A stretch of 64,000 nt of DNA from Psilocybe azurescens (lineage: Eukaryota > Basidiomycota > Agaricomycetes > Agaricales > Agrocybaceae). This document shows positions 23,161-34,286 of the stretch, piece by piece. Positions within the stretch are counted from its first letter, which is position 1. Every line of letters begins with the position of its first letter. Both the position numbers and the translations under genes were made by a program. The stretch covers positions 160,530-224,529 of the forward strand of contig JAJIRX010000767.1 in the NCBI GenBank assembly GCA_023853785.1, read 5' to 3'. The notes beneath the pieces were generated by a model that did not search any database, was not told the DNA's origin, and saw only the letters and a list, made by a program, of their open reading frames with translations.

Positions 23161-24348
23161 CTTCGACGATAGTGACTGAGGCAGAAAGCGAGAAGAGTGC
23201 GACAGAATATAAGGAAGGGATTAACCTGTCGGTGAATATGTTTTTACATGGACTTATGGAACGGGCAGGTATTTATACCTTCATGCACTCAAATGTGGAT
23301 ACGTCCAGATGAGTTACTATATGACCTGATTGTGTGTGCCATTGTTACGTCGTTCTAACTAGAACAATAATCACTCCCGTTAAAACAATAATCGGTTCCA
23401 TTACAACATTAATCAGCCTAATTGGAACAATACCTATGTTCAAAAGAAGGACATGATGCAGACCTAAGGCCCATATACGGCAGTGTTTTAGCTTTCAAGG
23501 ACCGTGGCTTTGTGGGTAATCTTGTCGGCTGTGCTATAGCCTTAGCGGTAGCTTCATGACCCGATTGTGGGTGACTGTGAGTTTATGAAACCAAATCACC
23601 ACAATTGTGCGCGACCGTGAGTGTTCATGCCTATAAACTAGCTCAGATCAACCAGAATGACAAGAGCTAGTAAATAGCAACAGATAAAGATCGAGACAAC
23701 GAGGTGTATGACTCGGTCAAAGCGCTCACCGACATCGCCCAACAAAGGACCGACTTGAGTGGCAGCTCTAACTTAAATCTTTCGTCGACATGCCGCATTG
23801 CCCCTCCTTGCCTGTTATCTTAGAATAATGGTTTCTTACAGATATCCTTTGTCTCGCTAGCTACTGGGGTGACCGGAATTTGTATCAAATGTGGTGTGGC
23901 TCTAAGAGGAAGCTATGGCGAGTGTGCAAACACGTCTGACGAGGACGATGTATTTAATTACAAGAAGCAACAACTCTGCACCAGAAAAGAAACGGTGTGG
24001 AATGATCTTGCATATAACATAGAGGGACACGTTCGCGCCGTAGCTTGGGCACTGGAATGAAAACAAGAATCGTGCATATAGTCACAGAGGAGACAGCGAA
24101 CGCGTCCACTCTGCTTGTAAATAGGGTACTGCAGTGAGAACATAGGACAGAGCACATAAGTTGCTAGGTGATATGTGACATGTCCACGAATTAGTCCATT
24201 GTAACAGGCCGACTCCCAAGCTCAGCGCATTTACTATCGACCCCGACTCTACTTAATACTTCTTCCCAGCAAATCCATTATTCACCGGGATCGACGACCT
24301 CCATTTGCGCGGCCAAAGGTTTGACAGGGTCTCACCGAGCCGACTCGT
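23161..24348. other. Spacer between paralogues, including promoter of copy A
   Basis: Contains the duplicated upstream region of copy A up to about 23715, then about 630 bp of sequence without recognisable genes. A 63-aa plus-strand frame at 23869 has no supporting features. Confidence 0.45.
23268..23291 (-). promoter_or_regulatory. Conserved TATA-containing core promoter, copy A
   Basis: A 24-bp block containing TATTTATACCTTCATGCACT is identical to the one upstream of paralogue B while surrounding sequence has diverged, about 110 nt 5' of the proposed start. TATAAATA on the gene strand is a plausible TATA box. Confidence 0.55.
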
Positions 24349-25672
24349 CTATGACGAACGCGGAATTCCTGCGTTCCTGCTAGTGGCGTGTGTGACCGGT
24401 GGTGGCACAGTCGTCGTCGACTTAGACTCTGGCGGGGAACGACGAGGAGTTGGAGTGGCGTCGGTTCTACTATGAGAGGTGCCCAAGCCTTTCCCGACGA
24501 CGTCAGAGTACTTCGGTGGTGAGACATCATTCGGGTAGCTCCTAGCTTCGTTAGACCCAGAGGGCCTGGGAGAGGGCGAAGGCCGCGGGGCGTGCGTATT
24601 CCTGTCGGTACTAGTAGCAGCTGTAGCAGTAGGTGCAATCGATTGATATGTTGTGGGTTGTCGGACGTGATCTGCAGATCTGTCAGCGCGACCAGTATTT
24701 GCAGTCGGTGTATTCGATGGGGGGCGGGGTGACACTCGCACTTGTAGATCTCCCAGGTCGAAGTCTTGTATATTTTCCAGTTCAATATTTATTACTTCCC
24801 GCACCGACTCGGAGTTTGACGATGAACTAGAGCCCGACAAAAGTCTAATTCCGACAACGGCAGGGCCCTTCCATTGACGCAGATATTGGAAGTGTCCGAT
24901 ACTTTTGGCTTGCGACTTTGGTGGCTCCTGACTTTAGTAGTAGAGCACTTTCCGCCAGACACGACGCGATTTGAGATGACCGTGCGACTGCCACCGCCAC
25001 TACGACTGCCACTACTGGAAGTGGACTCTACCAAGCGCCCATTTACGTAAGTCTTTCCCGAGTTAGTCACTATTACGTTGCTCATGTTGTTACTATTGAT
25101 GTTGACGCTGTTGACGCTGGTGAAGCCATTGGGATGAGCGCCCGTCCGGTTCTGCATATCGCTCGACATGTTTAGCAAAGGCTGCGTTGGCTTGTGTGGC
25201 TGTGTTGGCTTGTGTGGCTGCTGTCTGAGCCCCTAGCTTCCCAGGGAGGGATCGAGTAGTAGTAGGGTGTTGCGTATGGTATGTTACCATAAGCGATATT
25301 GGCTGCACTGGCTTGTGCGTAGGCTGCGGCCCGAAGGTTTGGATTAGGTGCTGGGCTCGACATGATGTTCTCAGCAAAAGCAAAAGGGCATTGACTCCCT
25401 CGTCTTGGGCTGTCCGAGAGGGGTCTGCGTTGGGTTGTTCGTTCGACACGTGAGGAGCGACACTGGCTTCCGCCTGGCCTGGCTGGAAAGAACGGCCGCG
25501 GGAGCGGGGTGATATCTTCGGGCCGCGTTTGGATTTGGGTCTTTTCACAAATTCGGGATCATTCCCTACTCCGATGCAAGTGCTGCTTGGAGACGTTGTT
25601 GCAGTTTGTCATCACTATATTAGTCGGAAAAGGTCGATGTGTCAGTTGGATTGCTTCGATGTTAGAAGACAT
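24349..25672 (-). CDS. Unrecognised Asn/Ser-rich protein, tandem paralogue B (frame disturbed)
   Basis: Begins MSSNIEAIQLTHRPFPTNIV at 25672 and continues NCNNVS as in paralogue A. Coding then moves through several frames: ASVAPHVSNEQPNADPSRTA, NLRAAAYAQASAANIAYGNI, TQANTATQANAAFAKHVERY, NSGKTYVNGRLVESTSSSGS, and finally NIELENIQDFDLGDLQVRVS with VSPPKYSDVVGKG and the end at 24349. The number of frame changes is higher than in copy A. Either several run-length errors have accumulated or this copy is decaying. It is longer than A by an inserted Ser/Pro-rich segment (APRPSPSPRPSG). Function unknown. Confidence 0.45.
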
Positions 25673-27761
25673 CTTTGACGATGGTGTCGGAGGCAAAAAG
25701 CGAGAAGAATATAAGGAGGGATTAGTAACCTGTCGAAAAATACAGTCTTTACATGGAACGAGTGGGTATTTATACCTTCATGCACTCACCTGTGGATAAG
25801 CCAAGGTGAGTCACTGCGCGAGCCGATTGTGTGCATCGTTGTTACATTGTTACACTTAGAGCGATACCTGCGCCCAAAGGGAAGACACGATGCAAGCCTG
25901 AGCTCTGTGTATGGCAGTGTTTTAGCCTTTCGAGAACTGTGGTTCGGGGGTACTATTGTCGGATGTGCTATAGCCTATATCTCGTGGTAGCTTCATTGTG
26001 GGCGGCCGTGAGTAGTTTATGCCTGCGTGTCAGCACGATTGTGAGCGGGTGTGAATATTTACGCCTACAAATCAGCACCGATTAACCAGAATAGGTATAC
26101 GAGCCAGTCCAATGACAGCAGATAAAGATCAAGAAAAGAGACAACGAGGCATGATGCAATGGGAATAACTCAATTCAGTCGGAAACATCTTCACCCATAT
26201 GGGGATTGGACCTCCTGAAATGTGCACGCCTGCTGTTTTGGCGTTGTGGGCGATTCCAACGCCGCGGGCTTTATTTCGTCTTGCTGCTACTTTCCCGGAG
26301 CACCGCATTCTGTAGTAATCACGGAGGGTAGGGGCAATGCTATACGAGCATTAAGTCATATAAAATTTCACATTCTGTACGTAGAAAATCAGTTAGTAGT
26401 ATTCTCTGATTGTTGAGAGAGAAAAAGATAAGTTACACAGGCGTCTGGCCGTCAATTCAAGATTGAGACCTCACCCAGCCTGTAAGAGGTCAAAACACCC
26501 ATTCTCAATGTCAAGTTTTCTTGGTGTAGTAATCGTTGACAAGATGTCATTGCTTGGTGAGTAGAGGATTGTGCCAGTCTACATGTTTGACATGGCTACT
26601 GGTGAAATCAGTGATGGAGGTCTTATTAGGGCTCTTGACGAGTTCTTTTGATGTCTGCAATTCCAAGAAATTGGAAGACAGTCTGGCACACAGCACGTCC
26701 TCAGACCGCAATGTAAGATGAGCGCTATCTCTTTGTTGCAGATCTTGGAACTGGGTTGAATGCATCTCAAATGTCAAGTTCCCAAGTATCCGCAACGGAT
26801 ATTGGCACCCACACGAGTGAGATATCTTCCAGTTTTCCAGCTTGTTGAATAGAAAATGGTTCTATCCCTTCGAGGGCATCACCTCAAGTATCAGCTGGGG
26901 TGTCTTCAGCAAGGCGTCGTGCTACAGCGTTATTTTAGCGTGCCAAAGCGGAAAAGAATCAGCGAGGCTCTCACCTGAAAATGATCGAAAATGAAATCCG
27001 AGAGAGTCACGAATTGATATTTTTTGAAGATGGAAGAATACGGGTCTTGAAGAGACATACAAATGATATCCCCTTAGCGGATGTGACCTGCACATGGCTT
27101 CGAAACCCAAATAAAAGACTGAAGTCTCTGACACCCAGACCGCTGCATGACAACAGCGGAAAGGCAGAGTAAGTACTTCATTAAATGAGTGAAAAGAGTG
27201 AATATTGCCTGATTTCTATCCTGACATAGCGATATGTAAGTTTCGGGACAAAGAACACTCGTTCTAAGGTAAAAACTCACCTTTCATTTTCGATCCCACC
27301 GGACTAATTTGATGTGGATGTGGTTCGTTTTCAGGTATGTTTCTGGACGAGTGGATATGGGCATGTTGAACTTCGCCAGAGTATAAATTTTGGACAGAAG
27401 TCAAGATACTCCGTAGCAAGGTCTGCATCGCCAAGGATCAATCGGAGCTCTAAAATTGGTGTTCCAACGGCACGGCACTGCCCTCACCATATGGATGATT
27501 CTTGGATGAATTTATTATCTTATCACAATGAAATAAGTGTCTTGAGGGCGTATATACCTTTCCCTCCGTTTTTTTTTTACTACGCCTGAGAATCATTAAC
27601 AAAAACTTAATGTGGGGAGAGCCATCGGAAGAGGAATGTCCGAAGTGACCCGATGCGGGGGAAACCCGTGATGGCACGGAGGACCTTGCAAGAATAAGAG
27701 GCTACCCACAGTTCTTAATCCCGGACCACCACCTCCAAGTCCAAAAATCTTGTAAAACACC
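25673..27761. other. Promoter of copy B and gene-poor spacer
   Basis: Up to about 26150 this is the duplicated upstream region of paralogue B. A minus-strand frame at 26547-26795 (SSNFLELQTSKELVKSPNKT), with EGIEPFSIQQAGKLEDISLV just upstream in another frame, has protein-like composition but no family could be assigned. Nothing else is supportable before the malate dehydrogenase gene. Confidence 0.3.
25765..25788 (-). promoter_or_regulatory. Conserved TATA-containing core promoter, copy B
   Basis: The same 24-bp block (containing TATTTATACCTTCATGCACT) as at 23268-23291, at a similar distance (about 95-100 nt) upstream of the paralogue B start. Its perfect conservation amid divergence suggests it is functional. 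Confidence 0.55.
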
Positions 27762-29075
27762 ATGCTCTCCCGTGTCGCTGCTCGTGCCCTTTCTGCTCCT
27801 TCCAGCAGTCCGCTTTTTCTCTGCTTCAGCAGCGCACCAGACCAAGGTCGCCGTTCTCGGCGCCGGAGGAGGAATTGGCCAACCTCTCTCTCTGCTCCTC
27901 AAAAGTGACCCTCTCGTCACATCCCTCAGCCTCTACGACATTCGTGGTGCACCCGGTGTTGCTGCCGACGTCAGCCACGTCGACACTGCCAGCGAGGTGC
28001 GTGTTTTCTTGCTCTGAGGGTTTGGGGGAGGTTGAGCCAACGTCTGTGACGTGTAGGTGAAAGGTTATGCTGCTGATCAGCTCGACCAAGCTCTCGAGGG
28101 TGTCAAGGTCGTCGTCATTCCCGCCGGTGTCCCCAGAAAGGTGCGCGTCTTTAGAAAATGTGTAAAATGGCTCATTCTAACTTTCCTTTTATAGCCCGGA
28201 GTAAGTGCAAACCAATCCAGAAACTCGGTTTCCTTTGCTGACGTTTTCATTAGATGACCCGTGATGACCTTTTCAACGTGAGCATCATAATCTGGACTCA
28301 TCAATCTTTCTGGTTAATTAACCAGTCAATATTCAGACCAACGCCTCCATCGTCCGTGACCTTGCCGCTGCCGTTGCCCGCGTCGCCCCCGAAGCCCACG
28401 TCCTCGTCATCTCTAACCCCGTCAATTCCACCGTTCCCATCGTCGCTGCCACTCTTGAGAAGGCCGGCGTCTTCAACCCTCGCCACCTCTTCGGCATCAC
28501 CACTCTCGATGTCGTCCGTGCTGCCCGCTTCTTGGCTGGCGTCACCGGCTCCACCCCTGACAAGACCGTCGTTCCCGTCATCGGTGGACACAGCGGTGCC
28601 ACCATCGTCCCCCTTCTCTCCCAGACTCCTCTAGGGAAGGGGTGTTACCGGCGAGGCTTACAAGGCACTCGTCAACCGTATACAATTCGGTGGTGATGAA
28701 GTCGTCAAGGCGAAGGACGGAGCTGGAAGCGCTACCCTCTCCATGGCTTATGCCGGTGCCAAGTTCACCAACTCGCTTCTCCGGGGATTGAACGGCGAGA
28801 AGGGTGTCGTTACCCCCACTTTCGTCAAGAGCCCTCTCTTTGCTGACCAGGGTATCGACTTCTTCTCTACCAATGTCGAGCTCGGCGTAAGTCCACGTCT
28901 TTATCTCCACGTAGCGCCGCAATTGATTTTCTTGCAATTGACTTTTCTTTAGCTTGACGGTGTTGAGAAGATCCACCCTGTTGGCCCTCTGTCTGCTGAG
29001 GAAGAGGCTCTTCTCGCTGCTTGCTTGCCTGAACTCAAGAAGAACATTGAGAAGGGCAAGGCTTTCGTCGCTTAG
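27762..29075 (+). CDS. MDH1: Malate dehydrogenase, mitochondrial
   Basis: NAD-dependent interconversion of malate and oxaloacetate in the TCA cycle. Starts [15 protein letters not shown] at 27762, an Arg/Ala/Ser-rich mitochondrial presequence. Rossmann motif [20 protein letters not shown], then [75 protein letters not shown], and [14 protein letters not shown] containing the catalytic His. The C-terminal half runs [20 protein letters not shown] to [10 protein letters not shown]. Four or five introns of about 50-65 nt. Two one-base excesses, both in runs (T5 at 27814-27818 and G4 at 28639-28642), break the frame; an essential gene is unlikely to be doubly broken, so these point to sequence error. 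Confidence 0.95.
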
Positions 29076-29455
29076 ATGTCTTCTGACATGCTAGAGTAGA
29101 TGAGTACCCCCTAATGGATTTTTTTGCATCGCTTCCACCCGGCTATCATACAACATGAATTCAAAACTTTCGACAGCGAAATTGCAAAACAAAGTACATT
29201 TACATGAGGTATCTGTTGCTAAATAATTATAAGATACATATAGACGAAACGTCTCTCCAAAAGACAATTATAATACAGATTTTATACGAGGAATTGGCGG
29301 ATCGTTATACTCTTCTACTATTCTCGTACTAACTTCAAGATATCAACTTAGTGACATTGAAGTTGGGTGCTTGAGCCTTGAGCTTCAACGAACATCAGAC
29401 CTGCCGGTCCTGTCTGGCCATGGTCATATGGCCGAACACTCGCCTATGTTTGGGT
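29076..29455. other. Intergenic between convergent genes
   Basis: 3' flank of malate dehydrogenase and of the membrane protein gene. Nothing else recognised. Confidence 0.5.
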
Positions 29456-31081
29456 TCACATTTCTGGTCTTGTTTGCGGTGGCGCCAGCGTTTGTGCTGG
29501 TGTTGTCCGATCGCGCATGGGGATGTCTTTTCGCTGGCGGACGACCCCGCCGGCAGTCAGGAACGTGGACGTTATGGGCATGGGCATGCGGTTCTGCCAG
29601 AAGAGAAATGACTTGGTCGTCGCGCCCATGCTGAACGTCGGCACCGTGTCGGTGTCGTCTTCGGTGGTGATGCGGAAGAAGAAAGCGATGAGCACGCTGA
29701 GGTTGGCGACTATTAGGCAGACGGCGCACTGTCGTGATAGATAAACGGGAATAGGAGAGGAGATGGGTCAGTCCGGAGAAAGAAGACGAGTAGTTATGCG
29801 TTTTTTGGAAGCAGGAGAACGAAATGGAATGGGAAGCAACGTACCTGGACGACAGCGGCCAGCGCCTCTTGCAGCCCGCCCCATTTCAGCACAAAGTACG
29901 CGTGGTTCAGGCTGATGGCGGTGGTGATCAGCGTCGTGGAGAAAATCGCGATGACGCGGATTTTCTGCGCGTGGGAGAGCTTCGTGCGCCAGACGAGCCG
30001 AGTAGGCGCTAATATTAAGATGGCGTCGCTCAAGACATCCGCTGTTGTTTGTGGATCCGAAGAGAAGCGAGGAAGGAAGGAACGGTTCCGAAACGCGGAA
30101 GAAAATGTGGGGTAAAGTGGGATGATCAGCATGGGGCGTTAGAAGTTGGGAAAAGGGTGAATAAGTTGGCAGAGGTGAGAAAATATTAGTCTGCACTAGG
30201 CGCTATGCGTCTGCGCTAAGCGTTGAGGGTGTCGTAACTATCCCAGCCCATCGCGTAGTAAATTGACACCGTACGTACATCATGCAATAAATCAATAGAG
30301 AAAATTTACTCACTGATGACTTGTGCGACCGCTACGTTGGTTCCTAAGGGGCACTGGGGGTGGTTTTGGTTTTCCACTGCGGGTTGCCTTCACAGACCCA
30401 CCAGATTTGGGCGAAGAGGATGGCCCAGGTTATGCCGAAGAGGATGCCCGTCCAGACGAGGAGTTTTCGCATTCTCCCGAGGGAGATGCGGATGACTGTT
30501 AGGAGGATGGACATTCGGGATGACCTGGTGGAAGGGATAAGCTTATATTGATTGCATAAAATATAAAGCGTACCAAGTTACAGCGTAGAAGAAGTTAGGA
30601 AGCCTTAGAAGGGGCGCGCCTTCAAAGTTAGCTCGGATGAATAGTCGTACCGCCCTTCCAGACTCACATATATGCAACGATTAATTTTAGACGCATTGAA
30701 TGAGTGTCTTAATGATTTTGATTTACATCATACATGGCGTCAGTTTTTTTTTTCGAACATACTTTTCAAAGCTATGATCACTTACAGGGATTTTGGAGAT
30801 GTACCTCCACCGCTGCCATGAATACTACGAGAAGCAGCATCGCCAATGCAGCCCAGGCATCATCCCACCAAAGCCGGTTCGTCCGCATGCGATCCCCCAG
30901 CCGACAACAGGTCACCAGCACAGCAGCGGAGGAGAGAACATAATTAACAACTAAACCAACAAAATATCGTTAGATATCCACACATGTCGGGAATCCTTTA
31001 TGAACCCATTTGGGGTAAACTGTTGAGAATCAAAGAAAGGAGGCTTACCCTCACATCTTCAGCCCTCAGATGGCTCAACAT
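29456..31081 (-). CDS. Integral membrane protein of the fungal rhodopsin/PTH11-like seven-TM type
   Basis: Exons on the minus strand give RMRTNRLWWDDAW followed by AALAMLLLVVFMAAVEV (the WDD after a first TM is typical of this family), MSILLTVIRISL, LLVWTGILFGITWAILFAQI ending WWVCEGNPQWK, PQCPLGTNVAVAQVI, TTADVLSDAILILAPTRLVW followed by RTKLSHAQKIR, VIAIFSTTLITTAISLNHAY, then CAVCLIVANLSVLIAFFFRI and a cytoplasmic tail ending at 29456. The conserved Cys pair CEG...QCP and the SD.IL..P topology are those of the fungal 'rhodopsin' domain family of putative surface receptors. A C5 run (30356-30360) appears one base short. The first exon (MLSHLRAEDVR, start 31081) is less certain. Ligand unknown. 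Confidence 0.68.
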
Positions 31082-31530
31082 TCTCCGGGAGGGCCTATGG
31101 AGGGCTGAAGAAAAGCGTATTCCAGGCGGTCAGTCGTGAACAAGGAGCGAAGGAAACAAACGGGAATCCGAACATCGTCCTTGCTTTCCGGGTGCCTCTT
31201 ATTATAAACGGGACGTACCTGCAACATGTTGTTATGTTATGTATGTACATTTAGACGTTTGAATTGACTGTTCAACACGTTTCACAAGTTCTTTTGTCAC
31301 AGAAATCAATTGCGTTAATTGCTATTTCGACGTGAACAATTTCCACGGGTGGGGTGGACTTACGGGGTGCATAACCCCAACTAGCAAGTGCTTAGGATTA
31401 GCGCAAAAAGCCGAAGCCCGGACGTGATTCCTTTGAAGGCTGTAATCTGCTGTAATATACGACTCTATGTACTAGTTTCATCGAGCTAGCCTCTTTTGAT
31501 TAGTGACATTTCCCAAGGGTGGAGTGAATA
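31082..31530. other. Intergenic
   Basis: Promoter side of the membrane protein gene. No gene recognised. Confidence 0.4.
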
Positions 31531-31709
31531 CAGTCGAACTTGCCATAACCCATACCTGTGATACCCCATAACCTGTAATAACCCATAGGTGTGAGCTGCC
31601 ACCAAACCGAAATTTACACCAAAATTAACCACTTATAACCCATAACCTGCCATAACACATAGCCCGAACCATCCACAGAGGGGGGAATGGGTTATGACAG
31701 GTCCAACTG
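31531..31709. mobile_element. 179-bp MITE with TA target duplication
   Basis: Left end CAGTCGAACTTGCCATAACC and right end, read inwards, CAGTTGGACCTGTCATAACC match at 15 of 20 positions and both continue into CAT. Flanked by TA at 31529-31530 and 31710-31711. CAGT termini with TA duplication are typical of Tc1/mariner-derived MITEs. The interior is built of repeated CCATAACCTG-like units in direct orientation. No coding capacity; the small minus-strand frame crossing it is spurious. Confidence 0.82.
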
Positions 31710-33008
31710 TACAGACATCTTTTAACAATTGACCGGAGTTTTGAAAGACCGGGGGCAAGCCACAACGACCAGTCCAACGGGACGACTATGGATGAGCACG
31801 GACGAACGCTCAACTCGACTGGACACAACTCCGCACATAGTACTAATCAGGAACACTGCAGGAAATGATTTCCCAGAACCCGGGGGATGTGTTGAGCAAT
31901 GTTGAGCTATGTTGAGACGGGTGTATATACCCTGAGGTACCTTACTCGAAGCCGCGGAGGAAAGCTGTCAGAGCTCTGTCAGCTGAGGGATGAATTGAAT
32001 GTGTGGTGGGTATGTGACTTATACATTTGCAGTTTTATGTTCGGAAATCGACTGCCGATACAATCCCAGTTTTTAACCGTTGTCCGGCAATATCTTTTGT
32101 GATTGTTTGCTAGTAGCGCTGATACGCTTGAACCAAAAGAGATCACGAACAGAGCCTTAATTCTCAAACATCAGGCATGCCATATGTATGTGGCAAGTCC
32201 TTGAAGACAGGTCGATGGAAGTCTAAATGTAGAGACACCGTATGTTTGATTCAGTAACATAGGAAATGGGTGATTAATCCAGCTAAAAATAGAAGGACGA
32301 ACATGAAAAGAAAGGGAAGACGCAAAGGAGACGAACCTAACAGGAGCGAAGTTCCGAAGAAACCGTAGCTCCATAGAGGGAACTCCTACTTCTTAACGGC
32401 CGAGCAAAAAAGACTACTAGCCTGAATAATGGACTTGCCCATCTGTGCTCGCATACTTTAAATACCCCGAGCTTATCTCTGGGAAGTTTTGAGACAACGG
32501 AAAACAAGCTTAGTATGTCTCCAATTCAAAAATGGACTTCAGAGCGTCTAATTAAAAACGCACCTCCCGTTTGCAAGTAGAATCACTTGTTTGGCTGGAT
32601 AAATCTGGTTTATAGAGGCTTGTTAGCATAATTGATTGGAAAAGGTCCTCAGATAAAATTGAATGTGGTCACCTCGGTGGCGATAACATTGGCCCCAGTG
32701 ACCTGGTCTGCGGAGAGATCATCAAGCCGTGTTTTTGACGTCGAGTACTTGGCGCACCTGGTTCAAGCCATAATATAACGCTAGAAAGGAACACTACTTC
32801 CATCAACTGGAAAGAAATATACGGAGATAGTCAGATTGGGTCAAGCATGGATTGTGATAGTAACGAGCGAGAAGTTGTGGATTCCTTCGCGAGTTTTTAA
32901 AGCTTCTAAGTCTGAATCAATTGTCCGATGAGGAGCGGAGGTGACCCGATGACCAGCCTACCAGTGTTTTAAATACCGTCCCCTTTCTCTCGTTTTAGCA
33001 AGTCCACC
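31710..33008. other. Intergenic
   Basis: About 1.3 kb without supported genes between the MITE and the plus-strand hydrolase. The last 100 bp are the probable promoter of that hydrolase. Confidence 0.4.
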
Positions 33009-34053
33009 ATGTCGCCTACATCAACTGAGAAGATTCTCAAATCAAGTGATGGTACTGATATCTTTGCCAGAGCTGTCGGTCTGCATCACAAGCCCAGTCT
33101 TGTTTTTGTTCACGGCTTGGCTTTGAGCGGAGCGGTTTTTGATGACCTATTCAAGAACCAAGATCTGTTAGATCGGTTCTATCTGGTACGCATCGATAAT
33201 ATCCACCTTTCCACCCTTTTTGGCCTTCTAAATAATGTCTTGAAAGGTTTCTTACGACATGCGGGGACATGGCAGAAGTGGGAAGCCCGACACAATTGAG
33301 GGTCATGCCTCGAGGCTATATGCCGATGACTTTGCTGTTGTGGTTGAGGCCTTTCAGTCTGAAAGCGCCACTTCTCATTGGGTGGTGAGCATAACAGACT
33401 TTTGGATATCTCCAAGCTGAGGCGTTGTCCCACTTCATCATGTTTTTAGGAGTCTTGGGGGTAAGTATAGTCAAATGTTTAAACAGAATGGCAGGCTCAC
33501 AATACATGGAACAGCAACTGTAGCATGCGATATTTGCGCCAATCTCAAACCTGGCTCGATTTCAGGGATTGTATATGCTGCGGGATTGCCATACATTGGA
33601 CCAATTATGAACGAAGTTGGCCAACCATTTGTCCTTGGGTGTGTACCAGGTCTGTATTCCACCGACGACGTTACCCTATCGGCAAACACCAAGCTTGCTT
33701 TCGTCGAATCAGTCTTCAACGTGCCCGATAGCGTTCCCATCAGTATTAAATGGTCCTGGCTAGGTTCTGCCACGGTTCAGCATCCTGCAGTATCTCAAGC
33801 AGTGCTTTCCCGAATCCAAGACCCGGAAAAACTCTTTGAAGCAGGATCAAAAGGACTTCCGTTGTTGATGTTGTATGGCACTCGAGACACTCATCTTAAA
33901 GGGGAGGTCGCTATCAAGTGGATGACACCACATTTCAAGAACATTGAGGTCCATATGATTCAAGGCGGCAGCCATGCATCATTCTACGACAATGAAGAAG
34001 AGTTTGTGCGAACTGTTGTTGCGTATGCGACCCGGATCTTCGGCGAAGCTTAG
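33009..34053 (+). CDS. Alpha/beta hydrolase with nucleophile on an 11-nt micro-exon
   Basis: Serine alpha/beta hydrolase of about 270 aa. Begins MSPTSTEKILKSSDGTDIFA; oxyanion segment SLVFVHGLALSG; then across an intron YDMRGHGRSGKPDTIEGHAS; YADDFAVVVEAFQSE; nucleophile elbow IGWSLGATVACDI split over three exons, with the Ser codon AGT (33451-33453) on an 11-nt exon at 33450-33460; acid region LPLLMLYGTRDTH; catalytic His in QGGSHASFYDNEEEF; end FGEA at 34053. Reading into the elbow requires one base fewer in AAA at 33362-33364. Substrate unknown; the family includes esterases, lactonases and haloperoxidase-like enzymes. The gene is next to a cluster of larger hydrolases but belongs to a different subfamily. 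Confidence 0.75.
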
Positions 34054-34286
34054 AAACAGCAAGAGTCGTAGCTGAGGTTATTCGAAAGGAAAGGGTAAAA
34101 GCAAGAACAACTCGAAGTCGTCCTAAAATTATTCGAACTTCAAGTAAGTTGTGCTACCTTAAATTTCCCACGGTAATTATTAGCATCAGAAGTTGAATTT
34201 TGCTTTTACTTTGCTAGTCAATATGGAGTACTGTTGTATTGCTAGTAGTTCACGAGGACTCTAGAATTTGAAAAGATCTTAATGAA

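Larger units (their letters stand above)
22190..26150. repeat. Tandem segmental duplication (copy A about 22190-23715, copy B about 24170-26150)
   Basis: The two halves share, in the same order, the 3' coding block (PPKYADVVG versus PPKYSDVVG), a TYVNGRLV block, the start region (NIVMTNCNNVS), a promoter with an identical 24-bp stretch, a more distal block (GGCAGTGTTTTAGC, GCTATAGCC), and finally CAGATAAAGATC(G/A)AGA near 23680 and 26115. Divergence is substantial, so the duplication is not recent. Boundaries are estimates from the last recognisable similarity. Confidence 0.8.

Noticed and set aside
23869..24060. 63-aa plus-strand frame with CIKCG motif suggesting a zinc finger
   Set aside because: Only one cysteine pair, no splice partners, no second half of a zinc-binding site.
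28254..28634. 126-aa frame rich in Pro/Ser within malate dehydrogenase
   Set aside because: Out-of-frame shadow of the GC-rich MDH exon, which reads as [20 protein letters not shown] in the true frame.
27762..29075. Malate dehydrogenase as a pseudogene
   Set aside because: The two frame breaks are both single-base excesses in runs, and all catalytic and structural motifs are intact; sequence error is more likely.
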